The notes: a model not told the origin generated them from the letters alone. Shown: positions 25,713-34,522, counted from the first letter of the stretch. The stretch: 39,617 nt of DNA from Bordetella parapertussis (GCA_943331295.2 CALQLA020000045.1:1-39617); one strand, 5' to 3'. Translations and numbers: made by a program.

Positions 25713-26933
25713 TCAGTGCCGCCGCGCGAGCGTCGCGGAAATGTCGGCATGCGCCGCCCGCCAGCAGGGCAGGAGCGCCGCGAGTGCCGCGGCGACGAGC
25801 GCCGGCACCAGCAACCAGAGCTCGCCGGTGGCGAAGACGCGGCCCGAGAGCGCGAGGCTGTCCTGCACCGGCAGCCACAGCACGAGGAGCCCGACGAGGC
25901 CGTGCGCCAGCAACAGGCCGACGAGACCGCCGGCGAGCGCGAGCAGCAGCGCCTCGGCCATCAGCATCACCGCGATCGTCGCCGGGCGCGCGCCGAGCGT
26001 GCGCAGCACGGCGATGTCGTAGCTGCGCTCGTTCAACGCGTGGTAGAGCGCGATGAACAGCGACAGCGCCGCGGTGGCCAGCACCACCGCGCCGAACGCG
26101 CGGATCACGTTGGCACCGGCGCCGATCATCCGGAAGAGCCGCGCCGATTCCTGCGCGGGGGACGCGGCCTGCAGCGCGGTGCCGGCATTGATGCGGCGCG
26201 GCAGCGACACCGCCGCGAGCGGCGTCGCATAGCGGATGAGCAGCAGCGTCACCTCGCGGTCGTCGTGCGCGAGGTCCTGCGGGCCGCTCGCGCCCGCCGC
26301 CTCGGCAGGGGGCGGATGCGCCGCGTGGACGCGCCACACGCTCTCGAGGTCGACCAGCACCAGGCGGTCCAGCACGCTGCCCGTCGGCTGCAGCACGCCG
26401 GTCACGGTGTAGCCTGCCGCGGCGTGCGCGGCGCCGCCCGCGCCGAGGCCGTGCGTGCCCGCGAAGGTGGCGCCGGTGCGAAGGCCCGTTTGCGCGGCGA
26501 CAGCGGCGCCCAGCACCGCCTGCATCGGCGCGTTCCAGCCGCTGCCGGCGGCATACGTCCCGGCGTACAGCGGGACGTAGTCCGGCGTCGTGCCGACGAT
26601 CCGGAAGCCGCCGACGCTGTCCCCCAGCGACAGGGGTATCACGGCGCGCACCTGCGGGTCGCGCGCAAGGTCCGCGGCGGCCTGCAGCGGGATGTTGCCG
26701 GTCGGCGCATCGAGGTGGAAGATGCCGGCGAGGATCAGCTGCATCGGGCTGCCCTTCGCGCCGACAACGAGGTCGATGCCGCGGACGTTGCGCTGGAGAC
26801 TGTCGGCGATCCCGCCGTCGACGATGCGGACGAAGCCGATCGTGGCGACGCCGAGCGCCAGCAGCAGCACGTTGAGGAGCGTCCCCAGTGGCCGCGCGCG
26901 CAGGTAGCGCCACGCGAGTTGGAGGACGTTCAT
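25713..26933 (-). CDS. FtsX/MacB-like ABC transporter permease
   Basis: This is a 406-residue inner-membrane permease of the LolC/E-MacB-FtsX type. A first transmembrane segment near residues 16-38 is followed by a periplasmic MacB_PCD-like domain (about 40-285), then three C-terminal segments, with RSYDIAVLRTLGARPATIAV as the characteristic cytoplasmic loop. The ATG overlaps the stop of the ATPase gene (ATGA), indicating coupling and partnership. Such transporters use mechanical force on periplasmic or membrane-bound cargo rather than a solute pore. The cargo here is unknown. Confidence 0.88.
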   Translation of the reverse strand: MNVLQLAWRYLRARPLGTLLNVLLLALGVATIGFVRIVDGGIADSLQRNVRGIDLVVGAKGSPMQLILAGIFHLDAPTGNIPLQAAADLARDPQVRAVIPLSLGDSVGGFRIVGTTPDYVPLYAGTYAAGSGWNAPMQAVLGAAVAAQTGLRTGATFAGTHGLGAGGAAHAAAGYTVTGVLQPTGSVLDRLVLVDLESVWRVHAAHPPPAEAAGASGPQDLAHDDREVTLLLIRYATPLAAVSLPRRINAGTALQAASPAQESARLFRMIGAGANVIRAFGAVVLATAALSLFIALYHALNERSYDIAVLRTLGARPATIAVMLMAEALLLALAGGLVGLLLAHGLVGLLVLWLPVQDSLALSGRVFATGELWLLVPALVAAALAALLPCWRAAHADISATLARRH

Positions 26934-27646
26934 CCTCGGCCCCCCGCGCCGGTCGCCGGCAACGCGAGGTGGCGCAGGATCCGCGACTTCAGCCGGCCGT
27001 CGTGGGTGGCGATCACTAGCGCCGCGCCGTACTGCCGGGCCGCACCCAGCAGCAGCCCGGTGACGGCGGCGCAGGCGTCGTCGTCGAGGCTCGACGTCGG
27101 CTCGTCGGCCAGCACCAGCCGCGGCCGGTTGACGAGCGCGCGGGCGATCGCGACGCGCTGCTGCTCGCCCGCCGACATCTGGTGCGGCCATGCGCCGGCG
27201 CGGTCGGCGACGCCGAGCGCATCGAGCGCCGTCCGCGCGGCGGCGCGATCGGCCGGCGTGCCGGCCATCGTCTGCGCGACCAGCAGGTTCTCCATCGCGG
27301 TCAGCGCGGGCAGCAGGTGGAACTGCTGCAGCACGATGCCGATGCGGCGCCCGCGAAACCGGTCGCGCGCGGCACCCGCGAGCGCGCCCATGTCCTGGCC
27401 GTCGACGGCGATCGTGCCCTGCCGCGGGCGCAGCAGGCCGGCGATCAGGTGCAGCAGCGTGGTCTTGCCGCAGCCGGAGGGACCCGTGACCAGCACTTCG
27501 CCGCCGGCGGGGACGACGAAGTCATCGAGCGCCAGCGCGTCGTTGCCGCCGCGATAGGCGAAGCGCAAGCCCTGCACGCGCACCGCGGCGCCGGGAGCGG
27601 CAACGTCATCGTCGCCTGCGGGTGCGGGAGCGCGCGGGAGGGCCAT
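26930..27646 (-). CDS. LolD/MacB-like ABC transporter ATP-binding protein
   Basis: This is the cytoplasmic ATPase of the FtsX-like transporter. The Walker A motif is GPSGCGKTTLL, the signature motif MSAGEQQRVAIARAL, and the Walker B motif LVLADEPTSSLD, followed by the switch His in IATHDG. These are LolD-group features. The ATG at 27646 is used, giving 238 residues; a GTG at 27664 would add six. Neither start has a strong ribosome-binding site. The gene follows the DUF3299-like gene by about 55 bases and overlaps the permease start. Confidence 0.9.
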   Translation of the reverse strand: MALPRAPAPAGDDDVAAPGAAVRVQGLRFAYRGGNDALALDDFVVPAGGEVLVTGPSGCGKTTLLHLIAGLLRPRQGTIAVDGQDMGALAGAARDRFRGRRIGIVLQQFHLLPALTAMENLLVAQTMAGTPADRAAARTALDALGVADRAGAWPHQMSAGEQQRVAIARALVNRPRLVLADEPTSSLDDDACAAVTGLLLGAARQYGAALVIATHDGRLKSRILRHLALPATGAGGRG

Positions 27647-27700
27647 CGGCAGCGGAACTCGCACCTGCGGTCGGCGGGTGGCGCGCCGTGCCCGCCGGCG

Positions 27701-28258
27701 CTAGCGCTTGACCGGCCTGCCGGCCGGCGCCGCGGCCTTCGCGGCAACGGCATCGGTCAGCCGGTAGAGGACACCCTCGTCGGCGTCCTTCGCCACGTCG
27801 AACCGGCCGGTGAAAAGGACCGGCCCGGTGCCCGGCTTCACCGGCGTTCGCGCCACCACCTCGACCAGCGCCTCGGGGCCCGCGGGCATGCAGAACGGGC
27901 ATTCGGGCGGCACCGCGGACAGCAGGAACCGCTTCTGCGCGGGCGCGGCGTCGAGCGGGACAATGAAGCCCTCGACGGTGACGATGCCGTGATCGAGCGC
28001 GAGGATCTCCGGCGCAAACTCGGGCACGAGATTGATTCCCTTGCGCACCATCTCCACCCTCGCCAGCGTGCGCCAGGCGACGACGCCGTCGCGTTCGGGC
28101 AGCACTTCGCTCGAGTAGGCCGTCGCGCTGGGCAGCGACGATGCCGGGTGGCCGGGGGGGGAGGCTGTCGTTGCCGCGACCGCAGCGCAGGGCACGGCTG
28201 CACCGAGCGCCAGCATCGTCGCCAGCATCGCCGTCCGCACCACCGTGTCGCTGCGCAA
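27701..28258 (-). CDS. DUF3299-family exported protein
   Basis: The product is about 185 residues with a signal peptide (hydrophobic run ending VAATTA). VAWRTLARVEMVRKG, FAPEILALDHGIVTVEGFIV and CPFCMPAGPEALVEV are typical of DUF3299 proteins, which are periplasmic and of unknown biochemical role; the CPFC pair may be redox-active or bind metal. The TTG at 28258 is taken because a TATAAT box lies 34-39 bases ahead; in-frame GTGs (28243, 28240) or the ATG at 28228 are alternatives. ABC ATPase, FtsX-like permease and DUF3299 genes also sit together in Vibrio zinc-regulated zrg clusters. Confidence 0.75.
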   Translation of the reverse strand: MRSDTVVRTAMLATMLALGAAVPCAAVAATTASPPGHPASSLPSATAYSSEVLPERDGVVAWRTLARVEMVRKGINLVPEFAPEILALDHGIVTVEGFIVPLDAAPAQKRFLLSAVPPECPFCMPAGPEALVEVVARTPVKPGTGPVLFTGRFDVAKDADEGVLYRLTDAVAAKAAAPAGRPVKR

Positions 28259-28291
28259 TTCGATCGCCTGCCGTCAGTGTTCCCGTCTCCG

Positions 28292-28297
28292 ATTATA
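28292..28297 (-). promoter_or_regulatory. -10 element of the DUF3299-ABC operon
   Basis: A perfect TATAAT is read on the minus strand from 28297 to 28292, giving a predicted start near 28285, about 27 bases before the TTG at 28258. No matching -35 is seen. No Zur-like palindrome is visible around it. Confidence 0.5.
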
Positions 28298-28468
28298 CGC
28301 AGGGCGAGCGGCCGCGCCGGACGCGGCCCGCGCGGCTCGCCGCTTGAAATCCGGCGGCGGCGAACCCAACTGAGGATTGCCGCCGGAACGCCCCGGCGCG
28401 CCGCTTCGCATCGCCCCGCGTCGCGTGCATCGCGCCGGGTTTTCCACCCCACCTCGGGACGCACGCCC

Positions 28469-29347
28469 TTGCTGCTCCTCGCCGTTGCTGCCGTCGCACT
28501 TCTTTTCATCGCCTGGGTCGTCGGCGAGCCCTGGCTGTGCGAACGCCGGCGCGCGCGCCTGCGTGGCGCGCGTTTTCCGGCCGAGTGGCGCGCGATCCTG
28601 CGGCGCCGGATGCCGCTCTACCGCCGCCTGCCGCACGACCTGCAGCGGCAGCTGAAGGAGCGCATCCAGGTCTTCGTGGCCGAGACGAATTTCATCGGCT
28701 GCGCCGGGCAGGAGATCACCGACGACATCCGCGTCACGATTGCGGCGCAGGCGTCCCTGTTGCGGCTCAACCGCCGGGACGGGCATTTTCCGAACCTGCG
28801 GCAGGTGCTGGTGTACCCCGGCGCCTTCGTCGTCGACTGCATTCGCACGGATGGTGCGGGTGTCCTGCGGGAACAGCGGCAGGTGCTGTCCGGCGAGTCG
28901 TGGACGCAGGGGCAGGTCGTGCTGTCGTGGGACGACGTGGTCGCGGGCGCCGCGGTGCCCGACGACGGGCGCAACGTCGTCATTCACGAGTTCGCGCACC
29001 AGCTCGACCAGGAAAAGGGCCACGCCAACGGCGCGCCAGGCCTCACTGGACTGCCTTCGCGCTCCGCGCGCCGGCGTTCGCCCTCGGGACGGCCCGTCGG
29101 GCTCACGCGCCGCGACGCGTACCGGAGCTGGTCGGCCGCGATGCGCGCCGGCTACGCTGCGCTGCAGGCGGACGCGCTGCGGCAGCGGCCTTCGCTGCTG
29201 TCGCACTATGGCGCGACCGACCCCGCGGAGTTCTTCGCCGTGGCCTCGGAGGTGTTCTTCGAGCAGGCGCAGGCGATGGCCGACACGCATCCGGACCTGT
29301 ACCGCGAGCTGGCGGCGTTCTATCGCGTCGATCCGGCGTCCTGGTAG
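28469..29347 (+). CDS. mtfA: MtfA-like zinc-dependent peptidase
   Basis: This product of the MtfA (YeeI/DUF980) zinc-peptidase family has the site VVIHEFAHQLDQEKG with His173, Glu174 and His177; AEFFAVASEVFFEQ supplies the downstream Glu. E. coli MtfA is a cytosolic aminopeptidase that also binds the repressor Mlc. This protein begins with a hydrophobic segment (about residues 2-18), suggesting a membrane anchor. No ATG exists before the conserved region, so TTG at 28469 is proposed (292 residues); the start is uncertain. The gene is divergent from the DUF3299 operon and convergent with emrB. Confidence 0.85.
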   Translation: MLLLAVAAVALLFIAWVVGEPWLCERRRARLRGARFPAEWRAILRRRMPLYRRLPHDLQRQLKERIQVFVAETNFIGCAGQEITDDIRVTIAAQASLLRLNRRDGHFPNLRQVLVYPGAFVVDCIRTDGAGVLREQRQVLSGESWTQGQVVLSWDDVVAGAAVPDDGRNVVIHEFAHQLDQEKGHANGAPGLTGLPSRSARRRSPSGRPVGLTRRDAYRSWSAAMRAGYAALQADALRQRPSLLSHYGATDPAEFFAVASEVFFEQAQAMADTHPDLYRELAAFYRVDPASW

Positions 29348-29384
29348 CCGCCTGCGTTCCTGTCGCCCTGCCCGCGCGCTGCGT

Positions 29385-30980
29385 TCAGTGCGCGCCGCCG
29401 GCGTCGGCCGGCGCGTCGGCGCGCGGCGGCCGCGTCAGCCACAGGAGCGGCACCAGCAGCAGGAAGATGATCGCCGACGCGTAGAAGATGTCGTCGGCAG
29501 CCAGCGTATAGGCCTGCGCGTTGATCATCCGGTCCACCATCGCGAGCGCTTGCGTGCTGTCGAGCCCGGAGCCCTGCAAGCCGCCGAGGATCTGCGTCGC
29601 AGCCGGGTTGTTGTGGTTGATCGACTCGGCGAGCTGCGCGTGGTGGAGCACGGCGCGGCTTTCCCACAGCGTGGTCGAGATCGACGTGCCGAACGCGCCG
29701 GCCGTGATCCGGGCGAAGTTGGAGAGGCCCGACGCGCTGGCGATGCGCTCCGGCGGCAGCCCCGACAGCGTGATCGACACCAGCGGGATGAAGAAGCAGG
29801 CGACCGCCGCGCCCTGCAGGATCGTCGGAACCATCAGCGTGCCGATGTCGACCTGCGTGTTGAACTGCGCGCGCATGTAGCTGATCAGCGCGAACAGCAG
29901 GAACGCGGCGGTCGCGATCCGGCGCGGATCGACGCGGCCGATCGACTTGCCGACGAGCGGGGTGATCAGGATCGCGAGCAGCCCGACGGGAGCGAGCACG
30001 TAGCCCGCGTCGGTCGCCGTGTAGCCCATCTGCGTCTGCAGCCAAAGCGGCAGCAGCACGATGCTGCCGAAGAAGAGGCCGTAGCCGATGGAAATCGACA
30101 GCGTGCCCATCGCGAAGTTGCGCCGCGCGAAGAGGCGCAGGTCGACCACCGGATGGTCGTCGGTGAGCTCCCAGATCAGGAAGAACACGAAGCCCGTGAC
30201 GGCGACGATCGCGAGCAGCACGATCTGCGTGCTCGCGAACCAGTCGAGCTCCTTGCCCTTGTCCAGCATGATCTGCAGCGCGGCGATCCACACCACCAGC
30301 AGCGCGAGGCCGATGCCGTCGATCGGCAGCTTCTTCACCGGCGTCTCGCGGCTGCGGTAGACGACCCAGGTCGCGTACACGGCGAGGATGCCGACCGGGA
30401 TGTTGATGAAGAAGATCCACTCCCACGACAGGTTGTCGGAGATCCAGCCGCCCATCAGCGGGCCCGCGACCGGCGCCACCAGCGTGGTCATCGACCACAT
30501 CGCGAGCGCGGTGCCCGCCTTGGCGCGCGGGTAGCTCGCGAGCAGCAGCGTCTGCGACAGCGGGATCAGCGGGCCGGCGCAGAGCCCCTGCAGCACGCGG
30601 AACGCGATCAGCGTCTCGATGTTGGGGGCGAGGCCGCACAGCCACGACGCCAGCACGAACAGCGCGGTGGCCAGCGTGAACAGGCGGACGGCGCCGAAGC
30701 GCTGCGTGAGCCAGCCGGTGAGCGGCACCGCGATGGCGTTGGCGACCGCGAACGACGTGATGACCCACGTGCCCTGCGTGGTGGAAACGCCCATGTCGCC
30801 CGAGATCGCCGGGATCGACACGTTCGCGATCGACGTGTCGAGCACCACCATGAACGTCGCCGTCGACAGCGCGAGGGTGCCCGCGACCAGCAGCGCGCCG
30901 GACAGCGGCGGGTGCGCCGGTGCCGCGGCGGGTGGCGGGGATGCGGGCGCGGCGGCGCCGCCGGCGGTGGTCGTGGCCAT
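29385..30980 (-). CDS. emrB: EmrB/QacA-type (DHA2) multidrug efflux MFS transporter
   Basis: This is the 531-residue inner-membrane pump of a tripartite efflux system, with about fourteen hydrophobic segments. The DHA2 signature begins MVVLDTSIANVSIPAISGDM. WVITSFAVANAIAVPLTGWL and VLQGLCAGPLIPLSQTLLLA follow. It is driven by proton exchange and connects through EmrA to the NodT-type channel encoded upstream. It starts 41 bases after the emrA stop. The Ala/Pro-rich first 25 residues are unusual but not disruptive. Substrates are probably hydrophobic or acidic toxic compounds, by family. Confidence 0.93.
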   Translation of the reverse strand: MATTTAGGAAAPASPPPAAAPAHPPLSGALLVAGTLALSTATFMVVLDTSIANVSIPAISGDMGVSTTQGTWVITSFAVANAIAVPLTGWLTQRFGAVRLFTLATALFVLASWLCGLAPNIETLIAFRVLQGLCAGPLIPLSQTLLLASYPRAKAGTALAMWSMTTLVAPVAGPLMGGWISDNLSWEWIFFINIPVGILAVYATWVVYRSRETPVKKLPIDGIGLALLVVWIAALQIMLDKGKELDWFASTQIVLLAIVAVTGFVFFLIWELTDDHPVVDLRLFARRNFAMGTLSISIGYGLFFGSIVLLPLWLQTQMGYTATDAGYVLAPVGLLAILITPLVGKSIGRVDPRRIATAAFLLFALISYMRAQFNTQVDIGTLMVPTILQGAAVACFFIPLVSITLSGLPPERIASASGLSNFARITAGAFGTSISTTLWESRAVLHHAQLAESINHNNPAATQILGGLQGSGLDSTQALAMVDRMINAQAYTLAADDIFYASAIIFLLLVPLLWLTRPPRADAPADAGGAH

Positions 30981-31021
30981 GCGGCGTGCGGGTCAGCGCC
31001 GACCGCGGGTGGCGATGCCGC

Positions 31022-32338
31022 TCAAAGCGGCGCGCCGGCCCGGGCCTTCGTGGCGGCCTGCGCCGCCGGCGTCCCGGCGGGTGCGGTCGCCACCGGTTTC
31101 GCCGCGAGGGCCGGTGCCTTGGCGCCCGCGCCGCGCTGCGTGCCCAGGTTGGCGGCGATCGTCTGCCGCACCAGGGCCTCGGCTTCCTCGGCGTCGTGGT
31201 TGAACGCCGTCGTGGTGTACGCGGCAGTGGTGCGCGGCGCCGCGGCGAGGCTGCTGCCGCCGGCGTCGGCGACGTCGACCTCGACGTACATCGACAGGCC
31301 CACGCGCAATGGATGCTCGGCCAGCTGCTTCGGATCGAGCGCGATGCGAACGGGAATGCGCTGGACGACCTTGATCCAGTTGCCGGTGGCGTTCTGCGCC
31401 GGCAGCAGCGCGAACGCGCCGCCGGTGCCGACGCCGAGCCCGGCGATCCTGCCGTCGTAGGCGACCGCGCTGCCGTAGGCGTCGGCGGTCAGGCGCACGG
31501 GCTGGCCGATCCGCATCCGGCGCAGCTGCACTTCCTTGAAGTTGGCGTCGACCCATACCTGGTCGAGCGGGATGATCGACATCAGCGGCGCGCCCGGCGC
31601 CACGCGCTGCCCCAGCTGCGCGGTGCGCTTCGCCACGTAGCCCGACACGGGCGCCGGCAGCTCGGCCCGCGCATAGGCGAGGTAGGCTTCGCGCACCTTG
31701 GCCGCCGCGCGCTCGACGGTCGGGTGCTTCTCCACCGACGTGCCCTCGGTCAGCGACTCGCCGGTCGCGAGCTGCTGCTTCGCCGCGATCACCGCGGCCT
31801 CGGCGGCCGCCACCGCCGCCTGCGCGTTGGTGACGCCGGAGCGCGCGTGGTTCATCTCCTCGCCGCTGACGGCGCCGGATTCCTGCAGCGACTGCCGCCG
31901 CTTGAGGTCGTCCTCGGTGCGCGAGAGCTCGGCCCGGGCGCGCGACACCTCGGCCTCGCGCTGCGCGATGTTCGCGGTCCACGTCGTGTTGCCGACGTAA
32001 AGCGTGCGCACCTCGCGCACCGTCTGCGCCAGCGCGGCCTGCGCCTGCGCGAGCGCCACCTCGGCGTCGGCGCGGTCGAGCGTGACGAGCGTCTGCCCCG
32101 CCTTGACGAAGTCGGTGTCGTCGGCGTTGACCGACACGACGGTGCCGGCCACCTGCGGCGTGATCGGCACGAGGTTGCCCTGCACGTAGGCGTCGTCGGT
32201 GTGTTCGAAGTTGCGCAGGTACTTCGCCCAGTACGCGGCGTAGGCGAGACCGGCGGCCGCGAACACGGCCAGCGCGATCAGCAGCAGCCGCCGTCGCTTC
32301 GCATTGCGCCGGAGAGGGGCGGGGGTGAGCACGGCCAT
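31022..32338 (-). CDS. emrA: EmrA-like membrane fusion protein
   Basis: This 438-residue periplasmic adaptor is anchored by one transmembrane helix (about residues 18-38). HTDDAYVQGNLVPITPQVAG starts the lipoyl/barrel-sandwich domain, typical of EmrA/HlyD proteins. A long Ala/Glu-rich coiled coil spans about 95-215, and ELPAPVSGYVAKRTAQLGQR restarts the beta domain. The C-terminal tail (about 370-438) is Ala-rich and longer than in E. coli EmrA. The gene lies between the outer-membrane channel and pump genes on one transcript. Confidence 0.93.
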   Translation of the reverse strand: MAVLTPAPLRRNAKRRRLLLIALAVFAAAGLAYAAYWAKYLRNFEHTDDAYVQGNLVPITPQVAGTVVSVNADDTDFVKAGQTLVTLDRADAEVALAQAQAALAQTVREVRTLYVGNTTWTANIAQREAEVSRARAELSRTEDDLKRRQSLQESGAVSGEEMNHARSGVTNAQAAVAAAEAAVIAAKQQLATGESLTEGTSVEKHPTVERAAAKVREAYLAYARAELPAPVSGYVAKRTAQLGQRVAPGAPLMSIIPLDQVWVDANFKEVQLRRMRIGQPVRLTADAYGSAVAYDGRIAGLGVGTGGAFALLPAQNATGNWIKVVQRIPVRIALDPKQLAEHPLRVGLSMYVEVDVADAGGSSLAAAPRTTAAYTTTAFNHDAEEAEALVRQTIAANLGTQRGAGAKAPALAAKPVATAPAGTPAAQAATKARAGAPL

Positions 32339-32377
32339 GGCGGAGTCCTTCGGGGGCGGAGCGGGCGAGGCCGGCTT

Positions 32378-33859
32378 CTAGCGCGCGGACGTCGCCGCCG
32401 GCGCGGTCGATGCGTGGGTCGGCGCGGGGATAGGCGCGGCATCGGCGAAGCCGCCGCCCAGCGCGCGTGCGAGGTTGACGTCGAGTTCGAACCGGCGCGC
32501 CCTGAGGTCGGCATCGAGCCGGTCCTGGACGAGCTGCTGCGTCTGCGCGGTCAGCACCGACAGGTAGTTGCCGAGCCCGGCCTTGTAGCGGATCACGGCG
32601 AGGTTGTACGCGTCGGTGGTCGCGTCGCGGGCGCGCGCCTGCTCCACGGTGACGCGGGCGAGGCCGTTGATCGACGCCAGCGCCGCGGCGACGTCGCGCA
32701 CGGCGTCGATCACCGCCTGGTCGTAGGCGCTCACCGCGAGGTCGGCGTCGGCCTCGCGGCCGCGCAGGTTGGCGTTGAGCCGCCCGCCCTCGAAGATCGG
32801 CAGGCGGATCGCCGGGCCGATGCCCGCGACGCCGCTGGCGGCGGTGAAAAGCTTGGTGACGCCGATCGACGCGATGCCGGCGAACGCGACGAGGTTGATG
32901 TTCGGGTAGAACTGCGCGCGCGCCACCGCAATGTCGCTGCGGGTCGCGTCGACGCGCCAGCGCGACGCGACGATCTCGGGCCGGCGCCCGACGAGGTCGA
33001 CCGGGATGGATGCAGGCAGCGTGGTCGACGGCGCGGCGAGGTGCGGGTTGGCCACCAGCATGTCGCCGCGCTGCGGACCGGCACCGACCAGCGCCGCGAT
33101 CTCGATCCGCGTGCCGGCGATCGCCTCCTCGTACTGCGCGAGCTCGGTGCGCACGGTGGCTAGCGCGGCTTCCGCCTGCTTCACCTCGACCCTCGTGTCG
33201 AGACCCGCCTCGAAGCGCTGCGCGGTGAGTCGCACGACGTCCTCGCGCTGGACGATGGCCGCGCGCGACACCTCGCGCTGCGCGAACAGGCGCTGCAGGT
33301 TGAAGTAGGCGCGCGCGATGCCCGTCGTCAGCACCAGCCTGGCGGTCTCGGCGTCGGCGGCGGCGGCCTGCGCCTGCGACAGCGCGGCGTCGAGCGCGGC
33401 GCCGTACTTGTTCCAGAAGTCGAATTCGTAGGTGAAGTCGAGCGTCAGCCGGTTGTCGCTGTTCCAGCTGCCGGCGTACGGCGGCGGGTAGACGTAGTGC
33501 TCGGAGTAGCGCTGGTAGAGCGACGTCGCGTTGCCGTTGACGCTGGGCAGCAGCGCGGCGCGCGCGACGCCCGCCGCCGCATTTGCGCGCGCGATCCGGG
33601 CGCGGGCGGCCTGCAGCGTCGGCGCGCCCCTGAGACCGTCGGCGACCAGCGCGTCGAGCGCAGGATCGCCGTAGCGGCGCCACCACTCGTCGCTGGGCCA
33701 GTCGATCGGCGCGGCGGTCGCGCCCAGCGCGGCGATGTCGACCGGCGTCGCAGCCGGCGGGCTGCGGTCGAAGCTCGCGCAGCCGGCGACGATCGCGGCC
33801 GCCGCCAAGGCCGCGGCGATGTGGCGCGCGGGGCGGGCGAACGATCGGCCGCAGCGCAT
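32378..33859 (-). CDS. NodT-family outer-membrane efflux lipoprotein
   Basis: This TolC-like outer-membrane channel of the NodT/RND-MFP group has two OEP domains in tandem. The N-terminus has a basic stretch, a hydrophobic segment and a lipobox AIVAGC with the lipid-bearing Cys27. NGNATSLYQRYSEHYVYPPP and DLVGRRPEIVASRWRVDATR are family features. ATG at 33859 is chosen so the lipobox is in a normal position; ATG at 33910, overlapping the marR end, would add 17 residues. It completes the EmrAB tripartite pump, so the locus encodes all three envelope parts. Confidence 0.92.
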   Translation of the reverse strand: MRCGRSFARPARHIAAALAAAAIVAGCASFDRSPPAATPVDIAALGATAAPIDWPSDEWWRRYGDPALDALVADGLRGAPTLQAARARIARANAAAGVARAALLPSVNGNATSLYQRYSEHYVYPPPYAGSWNSDNRLTLDFTYEFDFWNKYGAALDAALSQAQAAAADAETARLVLTTGIARAYFNLQRLFAQREVSRAAIVQREDVVRLTAQRFEAGLDTRVEVKQAEAALATVRTELAQYEEAIAGTRIEIAALVGAGPQRGDMLVANPHLAAPSTTLPASIPVDLVGRRPEIVASRWRVDATRSDIAVARAQFYPNINLVAFAGIASIGVTKLFTAASGVAGIGPAIRLPIFEGGRLNANLRGREADADLAVSAYDQAVIDAVRDVAAALASINGLARVTVEQARARDATTDAYNLAVIRYKAGLGNYLSVLTAQTQQLVQDRLDADLRARRFELDVNLARALGGGFADAAPIPAPTHASTAPAATSAR

Positions 33860-33893
33860 GCGCCACCGTGCCGCCGGCACCTGCGCCTCGGAG

Positions 33894-34394
33894 TCAGCGG
33901 CCCGCGGCATTGTCCAGCATCCGCCGGGTCAGCGTCTTGAACGTCTCGAGCTCCTCGGCGCTGAAGCCGCGCAGCATCCCGTTCAGCACGCGCGACAGGT
34001 TGTAGGGGATCTTCTCGCAGAGACGCCGGCCGGCGGCGGTGAGCTTCAGCCGGACGACCCGCCGGTCGTCGGGGCAGCGTTCGCGGCGCAGCATCCCCTT
34101 CGCCTCGAGCCGGTCGAGCATCCGGGTCATCGCGCCGGTGTCGACGCAGCCGGCGCGGGCGAGTTCCGCGGCCGTGCCGCCCAGGCCCTTGTCGATCATC
34201 AGCAGCGGGCCCCACTGCACGCCGGTGAGGTCGTGCTCGGCCATCTCGGCGTCGATCGCGCGGTCCATCTGGATGCGCAGCTGGCGCAGCAGGAAGCCGA
34301 TACTCTCGTCCACGCAGTAGTCGTCGCCGCGATAGAACGAGGGATCGCCCGGGCGGGACGACGCGGGGGCCTTCGCGCGAGGGTTTGCTGCCAT
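33894..34394 (-). CDS. MarR-family transcriptional regulator, probable repressor of the efflux operon
   Basis: The product is a 166-residue winged helix-turn-helix protein. DLTGVQWGPLLMIDKGLGGT, MTRMLDRLEAKGMLRRERCP and DDRRVVRLKLTAAGRRL form the recognition helix and wing. MarR proteins usually repress efflux genes and release DNA on binding phenolic or other ligands. As first gene of the operon and with a TGCCTAGGCA palindrome inside its own promoter, autoregulation is likely. The predicted transcription start coincides with the ATG at 34394, so translation may be leaderless. Confidence 0.92.
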   Translation of the reverse strand: MAANPRAKAPASSRPGDPSFYRGDDYCVDESIGFLLRQLRIQMDRAIDAEMAEHDLTGVQWGPLLMIDKGLGGTAAELARAGCVDTGAMTRMLDRLEAKGMLRRERCPDDRRVVRLKLTAAGRRLCEKIPYNLSRVLNGMLRGFSAEELETFKTLTRRMLDNAAGR

Positions 34395-34400
34395 GGCAGC

Positions 34401-34429
34401 AAGTTACTTGCCTAGGCAGTCAATGTCAA
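34401..34429 (-). promoter_or_regulatory. promoter and MarR-type operator of the efflux operon
   Basis: On the minus strand TTGACA (34429-34424) is followed by exactly 17 bases and TAACTT (34406-34401). The perfect palindrome TGCCTAGGCA (34409-34418) lies in the spacer, as expected for a repressor site bound by a MarR dimer. The predicted transcription start is about 34394, at the marR ATG. Confidence 0.75.
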
Positions 34430-34432
34430 GGC

Positions 34433-34455
34433 ATGGATATCGGGTATGGATATCG
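34433..34455. repeat. short direct repeat upstream of the efflux promoter
   Basis: ATGGATATCG occurs twice, at 34433-34442 and 34446-34455, with a 13-base period. It lies just upstream of the marR -35 box. It could be a second regulator's site; no function is evident. Confidence 0.4.
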
Positions 34456-34522
34456 TGGGCATGGCGCGGGCGCCGGCACGGGATGCAACAGGCGCGCCGA
34501 ACCCGTCTCGAACCGCAGGACC

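Noticed and set aside
24315..27557. 1080-codon plus-strand open frame over the minus-strand ABC/MBL genes
   Set aside because: Opposes four clear genes with intact catalytic motifs; its own translation is low-complexity Arg/Ala.
28259..28468. Zur box or small gene between the DUF3299 and mtfA-like genes
   Set aside because: No AT-rich Zur-like palindrome and no convincing small frame; only the TATAAT element stands out.
30993..33866. 957-codon minus-strand frame across emrA and the NodT-type gene
   Set aside because: Out-of-frame shadow of two recognised genes on the same strand.
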